A stretch of DNA of 64,000 bases, taken from assembly GCF_900539295.1 (NCBI RefSeq), contig NZ_UQBH01000004.1, forward strand, positions 62,001-126,000. Direction: 5' to 3'. The notes beneath the pieces are model-generated. The model had not been told where the DNA came from and did not search any database. It saw only the letters and a list, made by a program, of their open reading frames with translations. This document shows positions 1 through 7,595 of the stretch, piece after piece (position 1 is the stretch's first letter; every line of letters starts with the position of its first letter). Made by a program: the position numbers and the translations under genes. The stretch comes from an uncultured Megasphaera sp. Lineage in GTDB: Bacteria > Bacillota > Negativicutes > Veillonellales > Megasphaeraceae.

Positions 1-382
1 CGGGCACCGGCAAGGGATCGGCCAAGCTTTCTAAAATAGCCTGCGTATAAGGCGTCGGCGTCACCAGATTGATGTTGTGAGCCCCCTTAGAGATGAGCTC
101 ACCATAGATTTCTCGAAGCCTGGCGGGCGTAATCGGAAAGCCTTTGCGCCCCATAGAGATGATCGAATTTTGGCAGAAGCAGCAGCGCAGATTGCAGCTC
201 GTAAAAAAGACCGTTCCCGACCCGCGTGTCCCGCTGATGCACGGTTCCTCCCATTGATGCAGCGCGGCTCTGGCCACAACGGGCTGAAGGGGCGAATGGC
301 AAAAGCCGGGAAGATGTTCCTCCCAAAGAGCCTTGCGGACGACGCCGCAGCGGCGGGGACAGTCATTACATATCGATTCCAT
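1..382 (-). CDS. PflX-like radical SAM protein, 5' part only
   Basis: This is the N-terminal 127 residues of a protein that runs off the left edge of the window. It opens with a cysteine cluster (C5, C8, C12 in CNDCPRRCG) and then has the radical SAM signature C63-x3-C67-x2-C70, preceded by the segment EEPCISGTRGSG. This layout matches the COG1313/PflX family, proteins related to pyruvate formate-lyase activating enzymes whose substrates are mostly unknown. The ATG at 382 is preceded on the minus strand by GAGGTG at a good distance. The gene starts 11 nt after the stop of the FAD oxidase upstream, so the two are probably co-transcribed. The family call is firm; the function is not known. Confidence 0.8.
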   Translation of the reverse strand, partial: MESICNDCPRRCGVVRKALWEEHLPGFCHSPLQPVVARAALHQWEEPCISGTRGSGTVFFTSCNLRCCFCQNSIISMGRKGFPITPARLREIYGELISKGAHNINLVTPTPYTQAILESLADPLPVP

Positions 383-393
383 AGTCACGCACC

Positions 394-1791
394 TCAATCA
401 AAAATCTTTCCGGGATTTAAAATCCCCTTCGGGTCCCAAGCCCGTTTCAAAGCCTTCATCAGTTCCATCTCCACCGGATCGGTGTATTTTGCAAACAAGG
501 CCTTGCGGGCCTGGCCGATACCGTGTTCTCCGGAAATGGCGCCGCCCAGACGATAAGCAGCTGCACAGGCCTTATCTTCAAAGGCCTCGATGCGGCTGTG
601 TTCATCATCCCCATCGACAAAGCCCCGGCGAAGAAGGTCCAAGTGAATATTTCCGTCACCGGCATGGCTGACGCCGCGGAATAAGACGCCCGTCGCCTGA
701 CCGATTGTCTTTAGCTCCGCCATAAAGGGCAGCAGCTGATCGGGCGGCACGACGAAATCTTCCATGGCCGCTACCGGGCAGTCGGCAGCCGACGCTTCGG
801 TAAAGGCCTTGCGGGCCTTCCAAACCTTATCGGCATCGGCCATGAACACTTCGACGGCGCCGAGAGACCGACAGACTTCATCGAGATTCACGCAGTCGTC
901 GTCAAGGCTGTCTTCACTCTGGCTGTCGAGCTGAATGATCATATAGGCACCGCCTTCGGGGCAGTTCTGCTTTTCGTCGAGCCAGGCTCCGACCACTTCG
1001 ATGACGTCGTAATCCATAAATTCCAAGCAAGTCGGCGTAATGCCGGCCTTTGGCAGAGCCGTCACCAGCGACAAGGCCTGTTCCGCTGACGGAAAGACGG
1101 CCAGGACGTGAGCCGTCGCCTTGGGCAGTGGCACGAGCTTTAAGGTCAGTTTGGTAATGATGCCCAGCGTCCCTTCTGAGCCGACGACGATTTTTTCCAA
1201 GGGGTAACCGGCCGTCATCTTGCGGAGGCGTTTGCCGAGGTTGGTAATTTTCCCGGTCGGCGTGACGACTTCCAGGGCATAGATCTGATCCCGCGTCGTC
1301 CCGTACTTTACAGCCCGGTTGCCGCCGGCATTGGTCGCCCCGTTGCCGCCGATACAGCAGCTGTCGCCGCTGCAGGGATCGCCGGCATAGAGCAGGCCTC
1401 GCTTCCCGGCCTCCCTTTGGATCGTCTCGGTAATGACACCGGCTTCTACGACCATATACATGGCCTCTTCATTGACTTCCAAAATGCGGTTCATCCGCTC
1501 CGTACTGACCATGATGCCGCCCCGATTGTCGGCAACGGCCCCGCCTTCAAGACCCGTCCCGGTTCCCCGGGGAATGACGGGGATGACGGCCTCATTGGCT
1601 AAGGTCACGACGGCAGCCAATTCCTCGGCTGACGCCGGCAGGACGACGGCATCGGGCAGAAAAGGCACCGCTGCGGTGCCTTCATCGCGGCCGTAAGGAA
1701 TTCGTTTATCCTCATCGGTCCATACATATTTTTCGCCTACAATGGCCTTTAAGGCCGCTATGACAGCAGGTGTAATCCGATTATATTCCAT
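394..1791 (-). CDS. FAD-binding oxidase/2-hydroxyacid dehydrogenase, GlcD family
   Basis: A 465-residue flavoprotein of the GlcD/D-lactate dehydrogenase family, expected to oxidise a 2-hydroxyacid (glycolate or D-lactate type) in the cytoplasm. The FAD-binding (PCMH-type) domain fills the first half, with the motif PRGTGTGLEGGA at residues 74-86. The C-terminal FAD-oxidase domain carries HAGDGNIH and the terminal SGEHGIG motif. Length is usual for a single-subunit GlcD. No GlcF iron-sulfur subunit and no EtfAB genes lie next to it, so its electron acceptor is not shown here. The start ATG follows GAGGAAAAAGAC. The substrate cannot be assigned from sequence alone. Confidence 0.85.
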   Translation of the reverse strand: MEYNRITPAVIAALKAIVGEKYVWTDEDKRIPYGRDEGTAAVPFLPDAVVLPASAEELAAVVTLANEAVIPVIPRGTGTGLEGGAVADNRGGIMVSTERMNRILEVNEEAMYMVVEAGVITETIQREAGKRGLLYAGDPCSGDSCCIGGNGATNAGGNRAVKYGTTRDQIYALEVVTPTGKITNLGKRLRKMTAGYPLEKIVVGSEGTLGIITKLTLKLVPLPKATAHVLAVFPSAEQALSLVTALPKAGITPTCLEFMDYDVIEVVGAWLDEKQNCPEGGAYMIIQLDSQSEDSLDDDCVNLDEVCRSLGAVEVFMADADKVWKARKAFTEASAADCPVAAMEDFVVPPDQLLPFMAELKTIGQATGVLFRGVSHAGDGNIHLDLLRRGFVDGDDEHSRIEAFEDKACAAAYRLGGAISGEHGIGQARKALFAKYTDPVEMELMKALKRAWDPKGILNPGKIFD

Positions 1792-1810
1792 GTCTTTTTC
1801 CTCATAAGAG

Positions 1811-1836
1811 AGCCCGTCCTGTTACCAGGGCGGGCA
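1811..1836 (-). terminator. Hairpin between DUF445 gene and FAD oxidase
   Basis: Nine-base-pair arms (GCCCGTCCT and AGGGCGGGC, one G-T wobble) around a six-base loop lie between the stop of the second DUF445 gene and the start of the FAD oxidase. The run of T that should follow on the minus strand is weak, so it may only reduce transcription into the next gene. Confidence 0.35.
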
Positions 1837-1872
1837 CACAGTAAAACGCGCGTGTTTGCAGGGTCTTGATGC

Positions 1873-3153
1873 TTACAGGAAGAGGCCCCGCAAAAACGGT
1901 ACGAGCGTAAATTGATAGATTTTCAAGACGCCGAAGACGCAAAGACCGATAGAGGCCCCGACGATGGCGCCGTTAATGCGGATCCAGGCAAGGTCTTCAC
2001 CGACCTTGCTTTCCAGGAACTGGTTGAACCGCTTTTTATCGAAGCCGGACAAGACGTCGCGAACGGCGACGGCAATGAGGGCGTGTTCATGTTCCAAGAT
2101 GACGTTGAAAGCCCGGCGAATCTGTTCGTCAAGCCAGTCCTTGATTTCCGGATAGGACCGGCAGTATTCGAGGTAGTGGATGAACTGTTCTTCCAGCAAA
2201 TCCTTCAGTTCTTCCCGGCCTTTTTCACCGGTCATGAAATAATCTTTCGTCGAATTTTCCAGATCAGCCAGCCATTGTTCAATAGGCAGGGCGTCGACGA
2301 ATTCATTCTGCCAGTTCTGCACGGCAAAGGATAACTGACCATTCATCGAATAGAGGAGAATTTCTAATTTTCGGCACAGCCATTCCCGCTGTTCCCCTTC
2401 AGCGTGTTCCCACTGGTCCAGCCAGTTGACGATTCCCAGTTTTATATCCTTGGCAATCCGCTTGGTATCGACAATGCTAAGGACTTTGGTCAAGGTAATG
2501 CTGGACATGGACGAATGCTGCGATTCTTCACACCACTGGACGATGAGCCGTTCCAAAAAGGCGTCGAAATCTTCACTGTTGACGACTTCGCGAACGAGGC
2601 CGATCAGGTCATGGAACATGGGGTTCTTCGGGTCTTCCAGAAGTGAAATGATACGGTCTTCAAAGAAGCTGACCAAGGGCTGGCGCTTTAAATACATCCG
2701 CAGATGATAGGCCATGGCCGACTGGGTTTCTCCGCGCTGGATGTGCTGGTGAGCACGCAGGGCCACTTCATAAAGGCCGGTCCGGAGTTTTTCCCGTCCC
2801 TGATCGCCGCGCAGCCAGTCAACGACCTTATCGATGAAGGAAATCTGATAGAGTTTATCCTTCCACATATCGGGCTGGAGCAGCTTTTCCGAAATCAGTC
2901 GGGCGATGCCGTCGATGATGCGGTCGCGGTGGCGATATAAAAGTTCCGTATGGTACGGAAAGCCCAAGGGCTTTTCAAAGAGAGCCGTAACGGCAAACCA
3001 GTCGGCAATGCTGCCGATAAGAGCCGATTGGATGACGAAGAACAAGAGCTCTTCCCAAACCGATACGTCGTGGGTGTACCACCAGAAGAAGATGGCGATG
3101 AAGCAGACGAACGACAAGCCTAAGATAAGATTGGCACGCTGTCGATAAGTCAT
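1873..3153 (-). CDS. DUF445 family membrane protein (second copy)
   Basis: A 426-residue protein with an N-terminal hydrophobic hairpin, a long soluble helical middle and a C-terminal membrane segment. The family signature lies near residues 48-64 (SIADWFAVTALF). DUF445 proteins (YheB/YjiN-like) are inner-membrane proteins of unknown function. The start codon overlaps the stop of the preceding DUF445 gene in an ATGA junction, so the two are translationally coupled. The pair is diverged, not a recent copy. The family call is firm, with no function to propose. Confidence 0.85.
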   Translation of the reverse strand: MTYRQRANLILGLSFVCFIAIFFWWYTHDVSVWEELLFFVIQSALIGSIADWFAVTALFEKPLGFPYHTELLYRHRDRIIDGIARLISEKLLQPDMWKDKLYQISFIDKVVDWLRGDQGREKLRTGLYEVALRAHQHIQRGETQSAMAYHLRMYLKRQPLVSFFEDRIISLLEDPKNPMFHDLIGLVREVVNSEDFDAFLERLIVQWCEESQHSSMSSITLTKVLSIVDTKRIAKDIKLGIVNWLDQWEHAEGEQREWLCRKLEILLYSMNGQLSFAVQNWQNEFVDALPIEQWLADLENSTKDYFMTGEKGREELKDLLEEQFIHYLEYCRSYPEIKDWLDEQIRRAFNVILEHEHALIAVAVRDVLSGFDKKRFNQFLESKVGEDLAWIRINGAIVGASIGLCVFGVLKIYQFTLVPFLRGLFL

Positions 3154-4424
3154 AAGATAGCCCCTCCTTTCATGGCGTACATGGCAAGGTAAATGACCGC
3201 CCCTAAGACGGCGCCGACGAGAGAGCCGTTGACGCGAATCATCTGCAGGTCATACCAGACACTGTTTTCCAGTTGTTCTGCCAAATATTTCCCGTCGTAT
3301 TTAAGGATTTCGGCTTCTGCCGTCTTGCCGAACCAGACCTGGAGTCGTTTCAGTTCACGGGCGGCAAAGGCCAGGGCCTGGCGGTTGATCTGTTCGACCT
3401 GTTCCGGATTTTCGTGCCACGATTCCAGTTTTTGGACGACAAACTCCGCAGCTGCCGTACAGAACCGTTTCTGGTTGTCCGGATCCTGAACGTAGCGCTG
3501 CCAAGCTTCCTGCGTATCGGGGCGCAGGATCAAATGGTTGTACATCTTATCCTTGTAGGCGTCGATGCGCTGGCTCCAATCTTCATTGAATTCGATGCGT
3601 TCCGCCTGTTTCCACAGGTAATGAAGGGCCTGCTGACGCTGGAGGGAATTTTCTTCCTTGGCTTCGTTCAGTAAGGCCAGGCACCGTTCCTGGAGCAAAC
3701 CGGCCACGTGGTTCGGCTGGAAGACTTCCATCTTGATAGCCGCCTTAATGGCCCAGCCTAAGATGATGTTGTGTTTTGCATACTGCCGCAGCGACTCTTC
3801 ATAGATTTCGCCGATATAGCCTTTCATGGTGTCGCTCTTTACGAGCTGTTCCAAGGCAAAGATCATGAAATCGAGAAAATCCTTGCCCGATTCGCCGCGA
3901 AGGCCGGTCTTAATGGCCCGGCTCATGACCGGTGCCAAGTCGATTTTTTCAACGGCCGACCCGCCGATGCCGGCAAAGGCCTTGACGACGGTCTTCATAT
4001 CGACAGTGTACAAAAAAGTATTTAAAATCTGGCCAAAGATGCGCTCTGCCGATTGGAAGCCTTTTGCCGTATGAAGATAATCCAGCGTCGCCCCTAAAAT
4101 AGGGTGCTGCTTAAGGACGTTGTACATATTGGAAACGGTCAAAATTTCCGATTCGATCATGTGCCGCGCCATTTCGGCGATGCGTTCTTTACTGTTGGGA
4201 ATCAAGGCGGTCTTAAAGGAAATGCCCAGCGGGCGCCGAAACAGTGCCGTAACGGCATACCAATCTGCCAAGCCCCCGATGAGGGCTGCCCCTGCCAAGT
4301 GCGTCAACAAGCCGCCGGCAAAGAAGTCCTGGAACGGATAGGCCAGCAGCAGGATGACAGCAGCTATGATCAGGATATAGTTGGCAATCTGGCTCCGTCT
4401 TCCGCCATTTGTATTACTCGCCAT
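3150..4424 (-). CDS. DUF445 family membrane protein (first copy)
   Basis: A 424-residue relative of the next gene with the same plan: N-terminal membrane hairpin with the motif GGLADWYAVTALFRRPLG at residues 50-67, soluble middle, C-terminal membrane segment ending near the terminus. The gene starts 8 nt after the stop of the metallo-beta-lactamase-fold gene and overlaps the second DUF445 gene by 4 nt. Two DUF445 proteins in tandem suggest a heteromeric complex, which is inference. Function unknown. Confidence 0.85.
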   Translation of the reverse strand: MASNTNGGRRSQIANYILIIAAVILLLAYPFQDFFAGGLLTHLAGAALIGGLADWYAVTALFRRPLGISFKTALIPNSKERIAEMARHMIESEILTVSNMYNVLKQHPILGATLDYLHTAKGFQSAERIFGQILNTFLYTVDMKTVVKAFAGIGGSAVEKIDLAPVMSRAIKTGLRGESGKDFLDFMIFALEQLVKSDTMKGYIGEIYEESLRQYAKHNIILGWAIKAAIKMEVFQPNHVAGLLQERCLALLNEAKEENSLQRQQALHYLWKQAERIEFNEDWSQRIDAYKDKMYNHLILRPDTQEAWQRYVQDPDNQKRFCTAAAEFVVQKLESWHENPEQVEQINRQALAFAARELKRLQVWFGKTAEAEILKYDGKYLAEQLENSVWYDLQMIRVNGSLVGAVLGAVIYLAMYAMKGGAIL

Positions 4425-4432
4425 AATACCTC

Positions 4433-5131
4433 CTATTTTTCAGGGATGATAAGGTCATCACCATCGTGTTTCGGAATCCATAAGGGTACGTCCGGATAGG
4501 CCGCTTTAAAGTCAGCCGACGGCGTCCACGGCGTCCCGAAATAGTGCATGGGAATAAGACACTTGGTTACGGAAACGTCCTTCAAAAAGCCCTTGACGCC
4601 CCATTCACGAGCCCCTTCCAGACGGGCATCGACGGGGAAAAAGACAATGTCAAAGGTCTGTCCGGCCACATGCTTCATTTCCCGTTCAAAATTAGCCTTG
4701 GCTTCGGCATTGTTTTCATCGGTATCACCGAGCCAGTGCCACCAGTTCAAATCGCCGGCATGGAAAATCTTCAAGCCGTCCGTTTCAACTAAGAAGGACC
4801 CGCCTTCATCTGTAGAGCCGTACTGGGTGATCTTCGCATCACCGACGTTCAGCGTATCGTAAAGCTTCATGGCATGGACAGCTTTGAGTCCGTCCCGCTT
4901 CAAGGGAACGTCGGCATTGATGATGTACTGATCGCCGTCGAAGTCGGCAATGCGGCCGTTGAAATGGTCGTCGTGCCAGTGAGTGACAAAAAACCATACT
5001 GGTTTGCGCCGTATCTGGCTGTAAGCTTTGACCGTTCCCGACGGATCTTTATAGTAGTCAAAGACCAGGACCTTGGAATCGGTCTCAACAGAAAAACCAC
5101 TGTGATTCAAAAAGGTAATCTGTGTGCTCAT
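4433..5131 (-). CDS. Metallo-beta-lactamase-fold hydrolase (UlaG-like)
   Basis: A 232-residue hydrolase of the MBL superfamily, resembling the small UlaG/L-ascorbate-6-phosphate-lactonase-like group. The metal-binding motif HWHDDH is at residues 51-56 (H51, H53, D55, H56), followed by the strand IFHAGD and a C-terminal histidine in PMHYFGTP. The fold is clear but the substrate is not. It is the first gene of a minus-strand run with the two DUF445 genes and is divergent from the cysE leader. A TATAAT box lies on the minus strand at 5177-5182. Confidence 0.8.
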   Translation of the reverse strand: MSTQITFLNHSGFSVETDSKVLVFDYYKDPSGTVKAYSQIRRKPVWFFVTHWHDDHFNGRIADFDGDQYIINADVPLKRDGLKAVHAMKLYDTLNVGDAKITQYGSTDEGGSFLVETDGLKIFHAGDLNWWHWLGDTDENNAEAKANFEREMKHVAGQTFDIVFFPVDARLEGAREWGVKGFLKDVSVTKCLIPMHYFGTPWTPSADFKAAYPDVPLWIPKHDGDDLIIPEK

Positions 5132-5329
5132 ATAATAACCCCCTTATCGGTTGATAAATCATTATGCATAGTCTTTATTATATCATATATGCGCTCCCGA
5201 TGTACATCGTACAGGCCTTCCTTCGCCAAGACACAGCGATTTTTTCGCCTTCGCGAAGCGACAAAAACCGGTTCTGCTCGGCCGTTTTTAATAAATCACC
5301 AAATTTGTCATCTTTTTACAGATTTTCTA

Positions 5330-5358
5330 TTGACAAACGGAGAGCTAAGGCGTATTAT
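5330..5358 (+). promoter_or_regulatory. Promoter of the cysE T-box transcript
   Basis: A consensus -35 TTGACA at 5330-5335 and a -10 TATTAT at 5353-5358 are separated by 17 bp. Transcription would start near 5365, just ahead of the T-box leader. Confidence 0.75.
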
Positions 5359-5394
5359 GTTCTCAAACCAAAGACAGAAATGCAATGATTGAAA

Positions 5395-5609
5395 CAAGTA
5401 CACACAGGAAACGGTACAGAGAGTAGGGGTCATTGGCTGAAAGCCCTTATCAAAGTCGAATGTGATGGAATGCCTTCAAGAGCAGGATGATTGAACCAGA
5501 AGTAGGTCATCCCGGTTGCCGCCGTTACGGGTATTGAGTGGCAGTCTTCGTACTGCAATCAGAGTGGAACCACGGACCATCGTCTCTGTATGACGAGGTC
5601 TTTTTTTTA
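5395..5609 (+). promoter_or_regulatory. Cysteine-specific T-box leader
   Basis: A T-box riboswitch controlling cysE. The conserved T-box core AGAGTGGAACCACGG is at 5561-5575. It is followed by a terminator stem (GACCATCGTC with GACGAGGTC, one bulged A) and eight T at 5601-5608. The GA-rich start of stem I (AGAGAGTAGG) is near 5416. The likely specifier is TGC at 5471-5473, a cysteine codon. The base after TGG in the T-box is A, which would pair with discriminator U73, the usual base of tRNA-Cys. Uncharged tRNA-Cys should stabilise the antiterminator and switch on cysteine synthesis. The specifier placement is by eye; the T-box itself is clear. Confidence 0.88.
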
Positions 5610-5642
5610 TTCATTTTTCAGACTACAGGAGGGCGCCCAGCC

Positions 5643-6341
5643 ATGTTCAAATCACTTCGCAACGACATTCGCGTCATCAAGGACCGCGACCCGGCGGCCA
5701 AAAATACGCTCGAAGTCTTGCTCTGTTACTCCGGCCTTCATGCCATTTGGGCTTACCGCCTGGCTCACTTCTTTTACCGCCGCCAATGGTTCGTCACGGC
5801 TCGGATTATTTCCACCATCTCCCGCTTCTTTACGGGAATCGAAATTCATCCCGGTGCTCAAATCGGTGAAGGACTTTTTATCGACCATGGTATGGGAATC
5901 GTCATCGGCGAGACGACGATTATCGGCAACAACGTATCCCTCTACCAGGGCGTAACCCTCGGCGGTACCGGTAAAGAAAAAGGGAAACGCCATCCGACCA
6001 TCGGCGACTACGTCGTCGTCGCCTGCGGGGCCAAAGTCCTCGGTTCTTTTACCGTCGGTGAAGGCGCTAAAATCGGTGCCGGTTCCGTCGTTCTCAAAGC
6101 GGTTCCACCGCACTCGACCGTCGTCGGGATTCCTGGACGGGTCGTCGTTCAAAAGGGCAAGCACCTTAAAGCCAGCCACAGCGAACGCGACGTCGACCTC
6201 AATCACAATCGCCTGCCTGACCCCATTGAAGATCAGATCATCGCCCTCAAGCGTCAGGTCATGCTCTTAGAGCACCGCCTCGAAATGATCGATCAGCGGC
6301 AGGATGAGCGATGTCCCAACCAAATGAGGCCTCTCAAATAG
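5643..6341 (+). CDS. cysE: Serine O-acetyltransferase
   Basis: A 232-residue acetyltransferase that makes O-acetylserine from serine and acetyl-CoA, the first step of cysteine synthesis. The N-terminal helical domain is followed by a left-handed beta-helix of hexapeptide repeats, with the conserved segments IEIHPGAQIG, FIDHGMGIVIGETT and GAKIGAGSVV. The start is set at the ATG at 5643 because AGGAGG lies 7-8 nt upstream. A GTG at 5538 in the same frame falls inside the T-box and is rejected. The length is typical of the short Gram-positive form. cysK follows 150 bp downstream. Confidence 0.95.
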   Translation: MFKSLRNDIRVIKDRDPAAKNTLEVLLCYSGLHAIWAYRLAHFFYRRQWFVTARIISTISRFFTGIEIHPGAQIGEGLFIDHGMGIVIGETTIIGNNVSLYQGVTLGGTGKEKGKRHPTIGDYVVVACGAKVLGSFTVGEGAKIGAGSVVLKAVPPHSTVVGIPGRVVVQKGKHLKASHSERDVDLNHNRLPDPIEDQIIALKRQVMLLEHRLEMIDQRQDERCPNQMRPLK

Positions 6342-6405
6342 TCCTCTGCCTTTGTTGTTCCCCTGTACAGGAAAAGAATTTTCCGGCACAGGTCTACATA
6401 TAATA

Positions 6406-6422
6406 TATACCCATTCGGTATA
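6406..6422. promoter_or_regulatory. TATACC-N5-GGTATA dyad upstream of cysK
   Basis: A perfect inverted repeat with 6-bp arms lies between cysE and cysK, 70 bp before the cysK start. It overlaps a TATAAT-like stretch at 6399-6404. The form is compatible with an operator for an Rrf2-type regulator of sulfur genes such as CymR, but this is inference. Confidence 0.35.
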
Positions 6423-6492
6423 GCTTATCATTTACTGTTTATACACTTGCATTCATCGGGGGATGAATCCATACGAAAAGGAGAGATGTATC

Positions 6493-7437
6493 ATGAGTAA
6501 AATTTACACTTCTATGTTACAGTTAGTCGGCAACACACCGTTATTGAAACCGGAACGCTATAACAGCGCCGCCGGTATTTCCGCCAACCTGCTCGTAAAA
6601 CTCGACGCCTTCAATCCGGCCGGTTCCGCCAAAGACCGCATTGCCAAAGCCATGATCGAAGACGCTGAAAAGAAGGGGATCTTGAAGAAGGGTTCGGTCA
6701 TCATTGAACCGACGAGCGGCAACACCGGTATCGGCCTGGCTGCCGTTGCAGCTGCCAAAGGCTACCGCGCCATCTTCACCATGCCGGAAACGATGTCCGT
6801 CGAACGCCGCAACCTCATCTCCGCTTATGGTGCTGAAATCGTCTTGACTCCGGGGAAAACAGGCATGCAGGGTGCCGTCGACAAAGCCAACGAATTGGCT
6901 AAAGAAATCCCTGACTCCTTCATTCCCGGCCAGTTCACCAACCCGGTCAACCCGGAAGTCCATCGCCTGACGACGGGTCCGGAAATCTTTGAAGACACCG
7001 ACGGTGCCGTCGACATCTTCTTAGCCGGTATCGGCACGGGCGGCACGATTTCCGGTGTCGGCCAGTACCTCAAAGAAAAGAAACCGTCCGTCAAGATTAT
7101 CGCTATCGAACCGAAAGATTCTCCGCTCCTTTCGGAAGGCCATGCCGGCCCGCATAAAATCCAGGGCATCGGTGCCAACTTCGTTCCTGAAACCCTCGAT
7201 ACCAAGGTTTACGACGAAGTCTTCACGGTCAGCAACGAACAGGCTTTTGAAACGGCTCAGAAATTCACGGAAGCTGAAGGCCTCCTCATCGGTATCTCCG
7301 GCGGCGCTGCTCTCTATGCAGCTTCCGAAGTTGCCAAACGTCCGGAAAATGCTGGTAAAACCATCGTAGCCTTCCTGCCGGATAACGGCGACCGTTACCT
7401 CACGACGCCGGGCTTCATCCAGCAGAAGGTAAAATAA
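6493..7437 (+). CDS. cysK: Cysteine synthase (O-acetylserine sulfhydrylase)
   Basis: A 314-residue PLP enzyme that makes cysteine from O-acetylserine and sulfide. The PLP lysine is K47 in NPAGSAKDR. The substrate loop TSGNTGIGLA and the phosphate-binding loop GTGGTISGVG are intact. The ATG at 6493 follows AAGGAG at 6478-6483; an in-frame ATG at 6463 lies before that ribosome binding site and is rejected. It is downstream of cysE but with its own 150-bp intergenic region and candidate operator. A strong terminator follows. Confidence 0.95.
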   Translation: MSKIYTSMLQLVGNTPLLKPERYNSAAGISANLLVKLDAFNPAGSAKDRIAKAMIEDAEKKGILKKGSVIIEPTSGNTGIGLAAVAAAKGYRAIFTMPETMSVERRNLISAYGAEIVLTPGKTGMQGAVDKANELAKEIPDSFIPGQFTNPVNPEVHRLTTGPEIFEDTDGAVDIFLAGIGTGGTISGVGQYLKEKKPSVKIIAIEPKDSPLLSEGHAGPHKIQGIGANFVPETLDTKVYDEVFTVSNEQAFETAQKFTEAEGLLIGISGGAALYAASEVAKRPENAGKTIVAFLPDNGDRYLTTPGFIQQKVK

Positions 7438-7473
7438 TTCTTATAAAAAAACTAACCGACACATACCTTGCCA

Positions 7474-7516
7474 AAAAAATGAACTGCTTTTATAATAAGG
7501 GCAGTTCATTTTTTCA
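7474..7516 (+). terminator. Terminator after cysK
   Basis: Inverted repeat GAACTGC (7481-7487) and GCAGTTC (7501-7507), flanked by a run of A upstream and ATTTTTTC downstream. Intrinsic terminator, possibly bidirectional. Confidence 0.75.
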
Positions 7517-7595
7517 TTAAGTAAAATCTTATAAAATTAATAAAAATAAAAGACTTGGAACATGGTTTTTTATTTTTTAGAGGGGAAGTAAGTTT

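Noticed and set aside
1873..4424. Recent duplication of the DUF445 genes
   Set aside because: The two proteins share only short motifs, so the pair is old.
5538..5642. Longer cysE starting at GTG 5538
   Set aside because: The extension lies within the T-box and its terminator, and a strong AGGAGG precedes the ATG at 5643.
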